Origin: Nocardia stercoris
GTDB taxonomy: Bacteria; Actinomycetota; Actinomycetes; Mycobacteriales; Mycobacteriaceae
DNA: 64,000 bases
Reading direction: 5' to 3'
Assembly: GCF_003696265.1 (NCBI RefSeq)
Contig: NZ_RFFH01000007.1
Span: 248,001-312,000, forward strand
The position numbers and the translations under genes are program-made. This document shows positions 16,468 through 25,626 of this stretch, in pieces. Position 1 is the stretch's first letter. Each line of letters begins with the position of its first letter. A model generated the notes under the pieces. It had not been told where the DNA came from, did no database searches, and was given only the letters and a program-made list of their open reading frames with translations.

Positions 16468-16908
16468 GTGACGTATGCACTGTATGCCTGGGGCAACTTC
16501 CTCGACGAAGTCGGTTCGGACCGCGATCCCGGCTGGCTCGACGACGCGCTGCTGCGGGGCGAGCGGGACGTCGTCAGCGAGGAGTTGATGATCGGCGACA
16601 CCGAGACACTGCGGGTGGACGGACCGGGAACGATCTTCACCGTCGACGGGGAGCGGATCAACGGCCGCGACCTGGTGGGGCGCGACCTGAGCAGCGCGGA
16701 CTGGCAGGTCGCGCGGATCTCGGTCGCCACCGATGGCACCCGCGAAGATGCGCTGCGGTTCCTGGCGACGCTCGAGGAGGACGGCGAGTACACCACCGAT
16801 ACGGCGCCACAGCACAATCCGGTCGGAGTCGGTGAGATCGTCACCGTGTGGTCCGACGAGCACGGCCAGTGGGAGCTGGCCCTGGTCCGCCGCGCTGTCA
16901 CGAACTGA
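16468..16908 (+). CDS. Conserved hypothetical protein
   Basis: A 146-residue acidic, soluble protein that I do not recognise. It starts with GTG at 16468 (MTYALYAWGNFLDEVGS) without a strong ribosome site. The sequence alternates charged loops and short strands (TETLRVDGPGTIFTVDGERI, WQVARISVATDG) and ends ELALVRRAVTN. Codon use matches the neighbouring genes, which supports real coding. It stands alone between two plus-minus boundaries with no clear operon partner. The 176 bp after it, up to 17085, contains nothing I can identify. Confidence 0.6.
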   Translation: MTYALYAWGNFLDEVGSDRDPGWLDDALLRGERDVVSEELMIGDTETLRVDGPGTIFTVDGERINGRDLVGRDLSSADWQVARISVATDGTREDALRFLATLEEDGEYTTDTAPQHNPVGVGEIVTVWSDEHGQWELALVRRAVTN

Positions 16909-17084
16909 CACCTCCACCCGAGCCGGTGTCGGTGCCGACGTGATGCCCGCGGCGACCAGCGCCTCGCCGCCATCACGACGACACGCCCGCCGCGGTCGAT
17001 CCCGAACGGCCGCAACCGATTCCCGGCGCAGTGCCACCCCCTTCGCAAGCGCCGACTGCCCGGTTGAACAACAGCAGCCGACGA

Positions 17085-17549
17085 CTACCGGCCGAGCGCC
17101 CGGATCTGGTACGTGCCAACGGTTTCCGCGACCAGAACCCCGTCGGCGTCGTGGACGGTGGCCCTCAGCTGGAAGTCGGCCTTGCCGTTGGCGGCGGCTT
17201 CGGCCGTGACGCGCTGGATCTCGTCGTCGGAGAGGAAGGCTTCCGAGCGGAGGTCGGTCTTGGCGGGTTTGCGGAAGAAGATCTGGAGGTCTTTGACCAG
17301 GGGGTAGTAGGCGGTGGTGTCGAAGCTGGCGAGGGAGATCGCGCCACCGAGCATCTCGCCGACGGTGAACAGCACGCCGGCGTAGATCGCGCCGAAGTGG
17401 TTGCTGTTGCCCTCGGCGGGGACGGTCAGGACGGCGTGGCCGGGTTCGGCGAGTTCGGCCCGCACACCCATTCTGTGGGCCACCGGGATGGTGAATTCCA
17501 GTGCGGCGTTGATGATTTCCGCGTCGGACCGGGTTTCTCCGGAGGTCAT
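17085..17549 (-). CDS. Hotdog-fold thioesterase (PaaI/DUF4442 type)
   Basis: A 154-residue hotdog-fold protein that would hydrolyse acyl-CoA thioesters. The central helix region EGNSNHFGAIYAGVLFTVGE carries the conserved N-H-x-G element of PaaI-type enzymes, followed by strand segments LVKDLQIFFRKPAKTDL and ATVHDADGVLVAETVGTYQI. It is 27 bases upstream of the SDR gene on the same strand, so the pair is probably one operon. No signal peptide. The acyl chain is not predictable. Confidence 0.82.
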   Translation of the reverse strand: MTSGETRSDAEIINAALEFTIPVAHRMGVRAELAEPGHAVLTVPAEGNSNHFGAIYAGVLFTVGEMLGGAISLASFDTTAYYPLVKDLQIFFRKPAKTDLRSEAFLSDDEIQRVTAEAAANGKADFQLRATVHDADGVLVAETVGTYQIRALGR

Positions 17550-17576
17550 GGGTGTCCTTTCGTGCGGTGCGGTGGG

Positions 17577-18440
17577 TTACCGCTGGTCCGGGGTGGTCTC
17601 GGTGCGCGCCCGGTAGGCCGCGCGGACGGCCGGGTCGAAGTTCGAGGTGGCGGCCTGCAGGCCGAGCGAGTTCGACAGCGCGTTGCGCACGTTCTCCGGC
17701 AGCGGCATGAGGGTGCGCACGATATTGCCGCCGAGCGCGGGCACCACGCGCACGCCGGCGCGCCGGCGGTCGATCGCGCGGGCGATGGCCGCGGCGACGG
17801 TCTCCGGTTCGATCAGCCCTAGTTTGCGGGTGAGCCAGTTCGGGGTCATCCCGGCGATGAGTTCGGTGTTGACGAAGCTGGGTGCGACGGTGGTGACCAC
17901 GACTCCGTGCGGCTCGAGTTCCTGGCGTAGCGCCGAGCCCAGCCCGACCACGGCGTGTTTGGTGGCGCAGTAGACGGCCACGCCGGGGAAGGCGCTGATC
18001 CCCGCCATCGAGGCGATATTCACGATCTGGCCCGCGCCACGGTCGACGAACCGACGTCCGGCGAGCTTGGACCCCAGGACGACACCGCGGATGTTGATGT
18101 CGATCTGCCGGTCGGTGACGGCGTCGGACTCGTCGAGGAAGGCGCCGGTCGGCATGATGCCGGCATTGTTGATCAGCACGTCGAGCGGGCCCAGCCCGGC
18201 CTCGGCGGTGGCGAGGAACGCCTCGAACGAGTCACGATCGGTCACATCGAGTTTCAGCGCCTCGGCGGTGCCGCCCGCCTCGGCGATCGCGGCGGCGGTG
18301 CCGGCCGCGAGGTCGGCGTCGAGGTCGCCGATCGAGATCCGGGCGCCGCACCCGGCGAGGGCGCGGGCGGTGGCGGCACCGATGCCGCGGGCACCTCCGG
18401 TGATCGCGACGTGCTTTCCGGTGAGGTCGGGTCCACTCAT
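17577..18440 (-). CDS. Short-chain dehydrogenase/reductase
   Basis: A complete 287-residue classical SDR. The start is the ATG at 18440 (MSGPDLTGKHVAITGGARGIG); the frame stays open upstream only as antisense of the AraC gene. Motifs are TGGARGIG (cofactor), NNAGIM, the catalytic IASMAGISAFPGVAVYCATK with S, Y and K in the right order, and PSFVNTEL. The C-terminal extension of about 40 residues (GGNIVRTLMPLPENVRNAL) is typical of membrane-associated mycobacterial SDRs. It lies downstream of the thioesterase by gene order and divergent from the AraC regulator, which may control it. Confidence 0.93.
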   Translation of the reverse strand: MSGPDLTGKHVAITGGARGIGAATARALAGCGARISIGDLDADLAAGTAAAIAEAGGTAEALKLDVTDRDSFEAFLATAEAGLGPLDVLINNAGIMPTGAFLDESDAVTDRQIDINIRGVVLGSKLAGRRFVDRGAGQIVNIASMAGISAFPGVAVYCATKHAVVGLGSALRQELEPHGVVVTTVAPSFVNTELIAGMTPNWLTRKLGLIEPETVAAAIARAIDRRRAGVRVVPALGGNIVRTLMPLPENVRNALSNSLGLQAATSNFDPAVRAAYRARTETTPDQR

Positions 18441-18563
18441 TGGCAGTCCTCGGGGTCGGCGGCGAACGGCTTCGGTCAGATTAGGAGCGCCGGCTGCGGC
18501 GCAGCCATCGGATGCTCGGCCATGGAATTGCGAATCGGGGCCAAAATTGCCCACACTGGGCGG

Positions 18564-19589
18564 ATGATCGATCCGATGGCGCGCCTGCGTCCGGTGACCA
18601 GCGCCGCGCTGCTGACCGGATACGGCACCGAGCACGGTGTGCCGCTGAACCGATTGCTGCGGAACACCGGTGTCGGCGCGCCGCAGTTGACCGACCCGGC
18701 CGGCGAGATCACCGCCGGGCAGGAGCTGGCGATCATGCGCAATCTGGTCGCCGAACTCGGCGACGCGCCGGGCCTGGGGCTGGAACTGGGCGCGCGCTAT
18801 CACGCGAGCACGCACGGGGCGTTCGGGTTCGCGGTGCTGACCAGTTCGACCCTCGGCGAAGCGCTCGGGGTCGGCCTGGCCTTTCTCGAACTGTCGTTCT
18901 CCTTCGCCCGGATCACCCTCGCCCAAGACGGCCCGCACCCGTCGATCGTGTTGGACGACAGCACGATTCCGCCCGCGATCCGCCGCTTCCACATCGAACG
19001 CGACCTGCAGGCCCTGGTCACGGTCCAACAGGACATCATTCCGGTCGACCTGCCGATCCGGCGCGTCGAGATCCCGTTCCCGGCCGACCCCGTCTACGAC
19101 CGCGTCCTGTGCCACGCGCCCGGTGCCGAACCGGTCTTCGGCGCGCCGCGGGCCGCCCTCACCCTCGATCGCGCGGCACTGGATATGCCGCTGCCGCAAG
19201 CGAATCCGCAGATCGCCGCCATGTACGTCCAGCAGTGCGCACAATTGCTCGAACAGCGCCGGCAGCGCGGTGGCGTGAGTGCCGCGGTCCGCGCCGCTCT
19301 GCTCCGCCGCGGCAAGGTCACCACGCAACCCGAGATCGCCGCCGACCTGCACCTCAGCGTCCGCACGCTGCGCCGCCGGCTCGCGGAGGAGGACACCACC
19401 TTCCGCGATATCGGCGAGGAGACCTTCGGCCTGCTCGCCGAGGAGCTCCTCGACGCCGGACTCACCGTCGACCACGTCGCGCACCGCCTCGGCTATTCGA
19501 GCGCCTCGGCGTTCAGCTATGCGTTCAAGGCGTGGAAGCGGATGACGCCGGGCCGCTACTCCCGCCTGCGCCGCCGGCGAAGCGGCTGA
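18564..19589 (+). CDS. AraC family transcriptional regulator (VirS/ArgR-like)
   Basis: A 341-residue AraC regulator. The N-terminal two thirds is the 'arabinose-binding domain of AraC' type found in OruR, VirS and related proteins (ending near PQIAAMYVQQCAQLLEQ), and the C-terminal double helix-turn-helix includes IAADLHLSVRTLRRRLAEED and VAHRLGYSSASAFSYAFKAWKRMTP, shown as the usual two motifs. Start at ATG 18564 is by family length; 18522 is an alternative. It is divergent from the SDR and convergent, 12 bp apart, with the last gene of the BVMO operon at 19602. In M. tuberculosis the AraC protein VirS controls the similar mymA operon. Confidence 0.9.
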   Translation: MIDPMARLRPVTSAALLTGYGTEHGVPLNRLLRNTGVGAPQLTDPAGEITAGQELAIMRNLVAELGDAPGLGLELGARYHASTHGAFGFAVLTSSTLGEALGVGLAFLELSFSFARITLAQDGPHPSIVLDDSTIPPAIRRFHIERDLQALVTVQQDIIPVDLPIRRVEIPFPADPVYDRVLCHAPGAEPVFGAPRAALTLDRAALDMPLPQANPQIAAMYVQQCAQLLEQRRQRGGVSAAVRAALLRRGKVTTQPEIAADLHLSVRTLRRRLAEEDTTFRDIGEETFGLLAEELLDAGLTVDHVAHRLGYSSASAFSYAFKAWKRMTPGRYSRLRRRRSG

Positions 19590-19601
19590 GTTCCCGCCCG
19601 G

Positions 19602-21146
19602 TCAGTTCACCTGCCGGGTGGTGTCGGTCCAGTACTGTTCGCGCAGTTGGCGTTTGAGGATCTTGCCCGCGCCGGAGACCGGCAGTGCGGCGACCACGTC
19701 GAGGCTGCGCGGCGCCTTGTAGCCGGCGATCAGCGACTTGGTGTGCGCGCGAACGTCTTCCAGGGTGAGTTCGCAACCGGGGCGGCAGACGAGGACGGCG
19801 TGCACCCGCTCGCCCCATTCCGGGTCCGGTACCCCGATCACCGCGCAGGCCGCCACATCCGGATGCTCGGCGATCGCGTTCTCCACCTCGGCGGAATACA
19901 CGTTCTCCCCGCCGCTGACGATCATGTCCTTGATCCGGTCGACGATGTAGAGGTAGCCGTCCGCATCGAGGTAGCCGCCGTCACCGGTGTGCATCCAGCC
20001 GTCGCGCACCGCGGCGGCGGTGTCGTCGGGCCGGTTCCAGTAGCCGAGCATGGCGTGACCGCCGCGAACCACGACCTCGCCGACCGTGCCGGGGTCGGCC
20101 ACGCGGCCGTCCGCGTCGACCACCCGGACCTCACTGTGCGGTGCTGCACGACCCGCCGACCGCAGCCGCCCCGCCCGGTGGTCCCGCGGGCCGAGCAGGG
20201 TCGCGATGGGCGCCACCTCGGTCATGCCGTAGGCCTGGGTGAAACCGGCACCTTCGAAGACCGTCAGGGCCCGGGCCAGCAGCGCCTCGGAAATGGGTGC
20301 GGCGCCGTAGAGGATGCCGCGCACACAGGACAGGTCGTACTCGCCGACGGCGGGGTGGTCGAGCAGCAGCTGCACCATCACCGGCACCAGCAGCATGTCG
20401 GTGACCCGGTGGGTGTCGATCGCCTGGAGTACGGCGACCGGGTCGAAGGCGGGCACGAAGACGTGGGTGCCGCCGACCATGAGCTGCGCGTACCAGGTGG
20501 CGAAGTCGGCCAGATGGAACATGGGCGCAGCGTGCAGCGACACGCTGTCCTCGTCCATCAGATAGCCGGTGGCCAGCGAACCCAGCACCGAGACAGTGAG
20601 ATTCGCGTGGCTGAGCATGACGCCCTTGGGGAATCCGGTGGTGCCGCCGGTGTAGAAGATGCCGGCCAGGTCGTCGCCGCCGCGGCGGGCGTCCTCGAGC
20701 GGGAGGTCGAGAGCGATGAGATCCTCGAAGCCGACCATCCCGTCCGGGATGTGTTCCTCACCGCAGTACACGACGGTGGCGAGGTCCGGCGCACCCGCGC
20801 GGATCGCGGGCAGCAGCGGGGCGAACGCGTCGTCGACCAACAGCACGGTGGTGCCTGAGTCGACCAGCGAGTAGCTGATCTCCTGTGGACTCCACCGGAT
20901 GTTCACCGGGTTCAGGACCGCGTCGGCCCACGGCACCGCCAGCAGGTATTCGCTGTAGCGGTCGGAGTTCAGCGCGAGCATGGCGACCCGGTCGCCGCGC
21001 TGGACGCCGAGCTGCCGCAGTCCGCCCGCGAGGCGGGCCACCCGCTCGGCCACCGTGGCGAACGTTCTTTTGCGCGAACCGCAGACGGTCATCACGCGGT
21101 CCGGCCAGCTCGCGAGCGCTCGGTGCAGGCCCTGGGTCATGTACAT
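19602..21146 (-). CDS. Acyl-CoA synthetase (FadD13-like)
   Basis: A 514-residue adenylate-forming ligase, last gene of the six-gene operon. Motifs are FYTGGTTGFPKGVMLSH, YGMTEVAPIATL, GYWNRPDDT, TGDGGYLDADGYLYIVDRIKDMIVSGGENVYSAEVE in consecutive parts, and SGAGKILKRQLRE with the catalytic lysine. ATG at 21146 has AGGAG nine bases upstream. Length and the short C-terminal end agree with FadD13, the fatty-acyl-CoA synthetase of the mymA operon. It would activate the acid formed by the upstream monooxygenase and ALDH steps, or long-chain fatty acids at the membrane (inference). Confidence 0.92.
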   Translation of the reverse strand: MYMTQGLHRALASWPDRVMTVCGSRKRTFATVAERVARLAGGLRQLGVQRGDRVAMLALNSDRYSEYLLAVPWADAVLNPVNIRWSPQEISYSLVDSGTTVLLVDDAFAPLLPAIRAGAPDLATVVYCGEEHIPDGMVGFEDLIALDLPLEDARRGGDDLAGIFYTGGTTGFPKGVMLSHANLTVSVLGSLATGYLMDEDSVSLHAAPMFHLADFATWYAQLMVGGTHVFVPAFDPVAVLQAIDTHRVTDMLLVPVMVQLLLDHPAVGEYDLSCVRGILYGAAPISEALLARALTVFEGAGFTQAYGMTEVAPIATLLGPRDHRAGRLRSAGRAAPHSEVRVVDADGRVADPGTVGEVVVRGGHAMLGYWNRPDDTAAAVRDGWMHTGDGGYLDADGYLYIVDRIKDMIVSGGENVYSAEVENAIAEHPDVAACAVIGVPDPEWGERVHAVLVCRPGCELTLEDVRAHTKSLIAGYKAPRSLDVVAALPVSGAGKILKRQLREQYWTDTTRQVN

Positions 21147-21186
21147 GTGCGAGAACTCCTGGGACGGTGAAATGGGTTGTGCCGGA

Positions 21187-22071
21187 TCAGATGTCGTGGA
21201 CTCGAGACGTCCGCGCCTCCAGCGAGCGGACCAGCGTCCGCAACCGGGGGTCGCGAACCAGGACGTCGTCGCCGAGCGCGGCGACCTCGCCGCGCAGCAC
21301 CGACCACACCTGCCACAGTCGCGGCGCCACGGTGGCGCCGGCCCGGCGCGCGATGCCGTCGGCCACCACCGCGGCCGCCTCGTCGGCGGAGATGCGGCGC
21401 CGCAACGGTTTCGGCAGCAGCCGTTCCAGGTCCCGGCCGGCGGGGTCGTCGTCCAGGGTGGCGCGGGCGAGCCGGGTGTCGACCAGCCCGAAATAGGCGA
21501 TTCCGGCGCTGGCGCCGCAGGCGGCCAGTTCGATCCGCAGGGCGCGGCCGAGCTGTTCGACCGCGGCCTTGCTGATCATGTAGGCCGCGCCTCCGGGGCC
21601 GGGCGCGAACGCCGCGCACGAGGACACCACCACGATGTGGCCGCGCCGGGCGATCACCTGGTCGGCGGTGGCCTGCACGGTGTTGAACACGCCGGTGAGA
21701 TTGATGTCGATCACCCGGTCGAAGGCCTCGGGGTCGATCTGCCGCAGCGTGGCCGGGGGCGGCGTGACGCCGGCGTTGGCGACCACCACGTCGATGCGGC
21801 CGGTCTGCCCGGCGATGTGCGCGACCGCGTCGTCGAGGGCGTCCCGGTCGCGAACATCGGTGCGGCGCACGATGGTCGGGGTGTCGAAGGTCGCCGCGGC
21901 GCGGGTGAGGGCGTCGCCGTCGATGTCGAGCAGGGCGACGGTCGCGCCGCGCCGGGCCAGCTGCCGGCCCAGTGCCAGTCCGATCCCGTCGGCGCCGCCG
22001 GTGATCACGCAGGTCCGGCCGCGCACGTCCAATGCGGGTGTGCGGCCGCGCTTTCCCGGTTCGGTGGTCAT
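21187..22071 (-). CDS. Short-chain dehydrogenase/reductase (SadH-like)
   Basis: A 294-residue SDR. The cofactor site is TGGADGIGLALG, ANAG replaces NNAG, and the catalytic set is SSCAAFAPGPGGAAYMISK with Ser, Tyr and Lys in place. Start at the ATG 22071; the stop lies 40 bases before the ligase start. The C-terminal 70 residues (LPKPLRRRISADEAAAVVADGI and after) are longer than in minimal SDRs and resemble the SadH/Rv3085 group of the mymA operon. It probably interconverts an alcohol and ketone or aldehyde in the same pathway as the BVMO. Confidence 0.92.
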   Translation of the reverse strand: MTTEPGKRGRTPALDVRGRTCVITGGADGIGLALGRQLARRGATVALLDIDGDALTRAAATFDTPTIVRRTDVRDRDALDDAVAHIAGQTGRIDVVVANAGVTPPPATLRQIDPEAFDRVIDINLTGVFNTVQATADQVIARRGHIVVVSSCAAFAPGPGGAAYMISKAAVEQLGRALRIELAACGASAGIAYFGLVDTRLARATLDDDPAGRDLERLLPKPLRRRISADEAAAVVADGIARRAGATVAPRLWQVWSVLRGEVAALGDDVLVRDPRLRTLVRSLEARTSRVHDI

Positions 22072-22086
22072 GGCTTGCTCCTCGCG

Positions 22087-23142
22087 TTACAGATCGAGTG
22101 TGAGGTCGGAACCGGCGGCGCGGGAGACACAGATCAGCATCGAATGCTCGCGGTCGGCCGCGGGCAGCAGGGCGTCGCGATGCTCGACCTCGCCGGCCAG
22201 CACGGTCGCCTTGCAGGTCCCGCAGAACCCCTGTCGGCAGGAGTACGGCACGCCCGGCACCGCTCGGCGCACGGCTTGTAGCGCACTCTCGTCGGCGGCC
22301 ACGTCGACGGTGGTCCCGGTGCGCCGCAGGTGAATTCTGAACGGGCGCCCGTTACGGACGGGAGGCGCCGAGAAGCGTTCGGTGTGCAGCGACGCGGTGG
22401 GCGCCACGACCGGCAGCAGGCGGCGCGCGGCCGTCATCATGGGGTCCGGGCCACAGCAGTAGATCGCGGCGCCCGGTCCGGCCGCCGCCAGCGCGGTACC
22501 GAGATCCGGTGGGCCGCACTCGTCGTCGGCGTGGACCCGCACGACCCCGCCGCGGATGCGGTCCAGTTCGGCGTGGAACGGCAGGTGCGCGCGGGTGCGG
22601 CCGAAGTAGTCCAGGCGCCACGGTACGCCGCGGTCGGCGGCCGACCGGACCATGGGCAGGATCGGCGTGATCCCGATCCCGCCGGCCAGGAACAGGTACG
22701 AGGGTGCGTCGATCTGCCGGAAGGCGTTGCGAGGCCCGCGAATTCGCAGCGGCGTGCCGGGTGCCAGCTCGTGCATTTCGCGCGACCCCCCGCCCCCGTC
22801 GGCGAGGCGCCGCACGGCGATCCGGTAGGCGTCCCGCTCGGCCGGGTCACCGCACAGCGAGTACTGCCGCTGTTTGCCCGACGGCAGGAATACGTCGAGA
22901 TGCGATCCGGGATGCCACCGCGGCAGCGCCCCACCGTCCGGGGCCGTGAGTACCAGCGACACCACGTCCGCGGCCTCCGCACGCACCTCCCGCACGCTCA
23001 GCTCCAACTCGAAACCGGTCCAGCGCACCGGTTTCGGCCTCGACAACAGGTCCGCGGCGCGGCTCTCGGCGAAGATCCGCCGGTAGGCGGTGCCGATCGA
23101 ATCGAAGGCCCGCATCGCCCGGGTGGGTTCCATGACGCTCAT
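22087..23142 (-). CDS. Ferredoxin--NAD(P)H oxidoreductase with C-terminal 2Fe-2S domain
   Basis: A 351-residue three-domain reductase (phthalate-dioxygenase-reductase/Hmp-like order): flavin-binding barrel with RQYSLCG, nucleotide-binding domain with LFLAGGIGITPILPM and YCCGPDPMM, then a plant-type 2Fe-2S ferredoxin with C302-x4-C307-x2-C310 and C338. It moves electrons from NAD(P)H through flavin to the cluster and on to an oxygenase. Start at ATG 23142, overlapping the stop of the diiron-like protein by four bases. The close coupling suggests that protein is its redox partner (inference). A 30-residue N-terminal helical extension precedes the flavin domain. Confidence 0.93.
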   Translation of the reverse strand: MSVMEPTRAMRAFDSIGTAYRRIFAESRAADLLSRPKPVRWTGFELELSVREVRAEAADVVSLVLTAPDGGALPRWHPGSHLDVFLPSGKQRQYSLCGDPAERDAYRIAVRRLADGGGGSREMHELAPGTPLRIRGPRNAFRQIDAPSYLFLAGGIGITPILPMVRSAADRGVPWRLDYFGRTRAHLPFHAELDRIRGGVVRVHADDECGPPDLGTALAAAGPGAAIYCCGPDPMMTAARRLLPVVAPTASLHTERFSAPPVRNGRPFRIHLRRTGTTVDVAADESALQAVRRAVPGVPYSCRQGFCGTCKATVLAGEVEHRDALLPAADREHSMLICVSRAAGSDLTLDL

Positions 23143-24065
23143 GCCTTCCCCGCCGCGTGCGCGGTGGCCGCCGGTGACGTCGCCAGATAACGGATCGCCG
23201 CGTCCATACTGCCGAGCTGCGACGGATGGAACGAGGGATTCAGGTACTTCGGGATCTCGGTGACGAAGATCGCGGCACTCGGGATGACCCCGCGCCGAGA
23301 GGCACTCAGCAGTTCGGTGAGCCACCACCGGCGGGGGCGCTGCGGATCGTTCACGTAGAGATACCGTGCGGCACCGGCGAATACGAGCAGCAGCGTCACA
23401 CTGGCCAGCAGCGCCGTGCGCACCCGGCGGGCGTAACTACCGTCGACGTACATGAAGGCGTCGAACGCCACGTTACGGTGCTCGACCTCCTCGGCGCCGT
23501 GCCAGCGGATCAGGTCGAGCATGGTCGGGTCCATGCCCTTCTCCTCCAGCACGGTCTGCGTCAGCAGCCACTCCCCGATCACCGCCGTGTAGTGCTCCAT
23601 GGCGGCGAACAGCGCGAGCCGCTCACAGAGCCAGGCGTGCCGGGCCCGCCCGGTCAGGCCGTGGTCGCCGAGAACGTGGTGGACCAGCCATTCCATCTTG
23701 CGCGCCATCGGTTCCACGTCCAGGCCGCTGCGGCGCAAATGGTCACGAGCACCGGCGTGTGAGGCGGCGTGGATCGCCTCCTGGCCGATGAATCCGACGA
23801 CCTCCTCGTGCAGTCGCTCGTCGTCGATGAACGGCAACGACTCCGAGAGCGCCTTCGACATGGCGTACTCGCCGTCGGGCAGTACCAGGTGCATGACGTC
23901 GATGACGTGGGTGGCCATCACCTCGCCCGGGATGTAGTGCAAAGGGACTCCGCCCCAATGGAATTCGACGTCGCGGGCGGCGATGACATGGCCCTCCTCG
24001 CGGTAGCTGCGAGCGCCGGCGGGGTCGACGACGGGACGGCGGCCGAGCTGTTTCAACGGGTTCAT
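23139..24065 (-). CDS. PF10118-family 'metal-dependent hydrolase' with diiron-type ligands
   Basis: A 308-residue protein usually annotated as a predicted metal-dependent hydrolase. The sequence shows instead the ligand pattern of ferritin-like diiron carboxylate proteins on successive helices: E75, E96-x2-H99, E157 and E193-x2-H196. A hydrophobic helix at about residues 222-238 (TALLASVTLLLVFAGAARYLY) may anchor it to the membrane. Overlaps of four bases on both sides couple it to the BVMO upstream and the ferredoxin reductase downstream. A role as a monooxygenase or desaturase fed by the reductase is my inference; no hydrolase motif is seen. Confidence 0.82.
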   Translation of the reverse strand: MNPLKQLGRRPVVDPAGARSYREEGHVIAARDVEFHWGGVPLHYIPGEVMATHVIDVMHLVLPDGEYAMSKALSESLPFIDDERLHEEVVGFIGQEAIHAASHAGARDHLRRSGLDVEPMARKMEWLVHHVLGDHGLTGRARHAWLCERLALFAAMEHYTAVIGEWLLTQTVLEEKGMDPTMLDLIRWHGAEEVEHRNVAFDAFMYVDGSYARRVRTALLASVTLLLVFAGAARYLYVNDPQRPRRWWLTELLSASRRGVIPSAAIFVTEIPKYLNPSFHPSQLGSMDAAIRYLATSPAATAHAAGKA

Positions 24066-25600
24066 CGTGGGGTCCTCACTGCTTCCGGTACGTCGTTGTC
24101 CGGGGTCGGGACACGGTGGGTGTCGAAGTCCGCCAGGTTCGCCCGCCGCAGGCGGGCCTTGAACTGGCGGCTGAAGCCGGGATAGAAGACGAAATTGCGC
24201 CCGGCGTCGTTCACGTAGTAACTGCGGCAGCCGCCGGCGTTCCACACCGAGGACCGCAGCCCGGTATCCATCTCCTCGATGAAGGCGCGTTGCACCTCGG
24301 GTCGGACATCGATGCTGGTGAGACCCGCGGCCGCCATTCGGCTCAGCGCGCTGACGATGTAGTTCAGTTGGGCCTCGATGGTCACTACCTGCGAGGTGTA
24401 GGTGACCGAGTTCGGTCCCAGGATCAGGAACAGATTCGGGAAACCGCTGACCATGGTGCCCAGGTAGGCGCGGGCGTCGCCGTGCCACACCTGGGCCAGC
24501 CGCCGCCCGCCGCTGCCGCGCAGCCGTTCGAAGATCGGGTGGTCGGTCAGCCGGAAACCGGTGCCCAGCACGATCGAATCCACCTGGTGCACAACACCGT
24601 CCGCGGTGCGGATGCCGTCGGGGACGATCTCGGTGATCCGCGCGGTGACCAGGTCACAGTTCGGTGCGGTGAGTGCCGGATAGAATGCGTTGGAGAAGGT
24701 GGGGCGCTTGCAGCCGAAGGCGTACCGCGGGGTGAGCGCGGCCCGCAGGGCGGGATCGGCGACCTGACGGCGAAGATGGTTGCGGGCCAGGCGTTGCGCG
24801 CCGCCCAGCAGCGCGGGCTGCCAGACCAGGCCGGGAACCAGCGACTCCTGCACCAGGTCGAGGCCGGTCCGCAACGCACGTTGCAGTGCGGGTGCCGATT
24901 CGAACATCCGCCGCACCCGGCCGGCCAGCGGTCGGTCGGGGTGCGGCATGATCCAGGTCGGCGTCCGCTGGAACACGCTCAGCCGGGACACGATCGGCTG
25001 CAACCGCGGCACGACCTGCACGGCGGAGGCGCCCGTGCCGATCACTGCGACCCGCTCGCCGGCGAGGTCGTGCTCGTGGTTCCACTCCGCGGTGTGGAAC
25101 ACCGCGCCGCGAAAGTCGTTCAGCCCGGGGATATCCGGGGTCGCGGGCGCGCTGAACGGGCCGAACGCGCCGATCAGGGCGGTCGCCTCGAGCACCCCGC
25201 GATCGGTGGCGATCCGCCACACCTGGGCCTGCCCGTCCCAGGCGGCGTCGAGGACGTCGTGTTCGAGGCGCAGCCGGTCGGCGATGCCGAACCGGTCCAC
25301 GCAGTCGCGCAGGTACCGCTGGATCTCGGGCTGCAACGGATACAGCCGGGTCCAGTTCGGGTTGGGCGCGAACGAGAACGAATACAGCATCGACGGAATG
25401 TCGCACTGCGCACCGGGATACGTGTTGGCCTGCCAGGTGCCGCCGACGTCGGTGGCGCGTTCGAGCACTACGAAGTCGTCGATTCCGGCCTGGCGCAATC
25501 GGATCGCGGCGCCGAGCCCGCCGAATCCGGCACCGATGATCGCTACCCGGACCCGACCGAGGTCGGCTCGGCCGCCGGGAAACGTCGTTGTTCTCCCCAT
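24062..25600 (-). CDS. Baeyer-Villiger monooxygenase (MymA-like)
   Basis: A 512-residue class B flavin monooxygenase. FAD motif GAGFGG at about 23-28, BVMO signature FxGxxxHxxxW at F163-G165-H169-W173, NADPH motif GTGASA at 188-193, and LGTGFRLTDHPIF near the C-terminal third. The ATG at 25600 has AGGAGAG eight bases upstream. The frame is open far beyond that start only as antisense of the ALDH gene. The sequence resembles the MymA/EthA group, some of which make esters from ketones or oxidise thioamides. It is second in the operon, 26 bases after the ALDH. Confidence 0.93.
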   Translation of the reverse strand: MGRTTTFPGGRADLGRVRVAIIGAGFGGLGAAIRLRQAGIDDFVVLERATDVGGTWQANTYPGAQCDIPSMLYSFSFAPNPNWTRLYPLQPEIQRYLRDCVDRFGIADRLRLEHDVLDAAWDGQAQVWRIATDRGVLEATALIGAFGPFSAPATPDIPGLNDFRGAVFHTAEWNHEHDLAGERVAVIGTGASAVQVVPRLQPIVSRLSVFQRTPTWIMPHPDRPLAGRVRRMFESAPALQRALRTGLDLVQESLVPGLVWQPALLGGAQRLARNHLRRQVADPALRAALTPRYAFGCKRPTFSNAFYPALTAPNCDLVTARITEIVPDGIRTADGVVHQVDSIVLGTGFRLTDHPIFERLRGSGGRRLAQVWHGDARAYLGTMVSGFPNLFLILGPNSVTYTSQVVTIEAQLNYIVSALSRMAAAGLTSIDVRPEVQRAFIEEMDTGLRSSVWNAGGCRSYYVNDAGRNFVFYPGFSRQFKARLRRANLADFDTHRVPTPDNDVPEAVRTPR

Positions 25601-25626
25601 CGCATCTCTCCTGGATCGTGCTGTGG

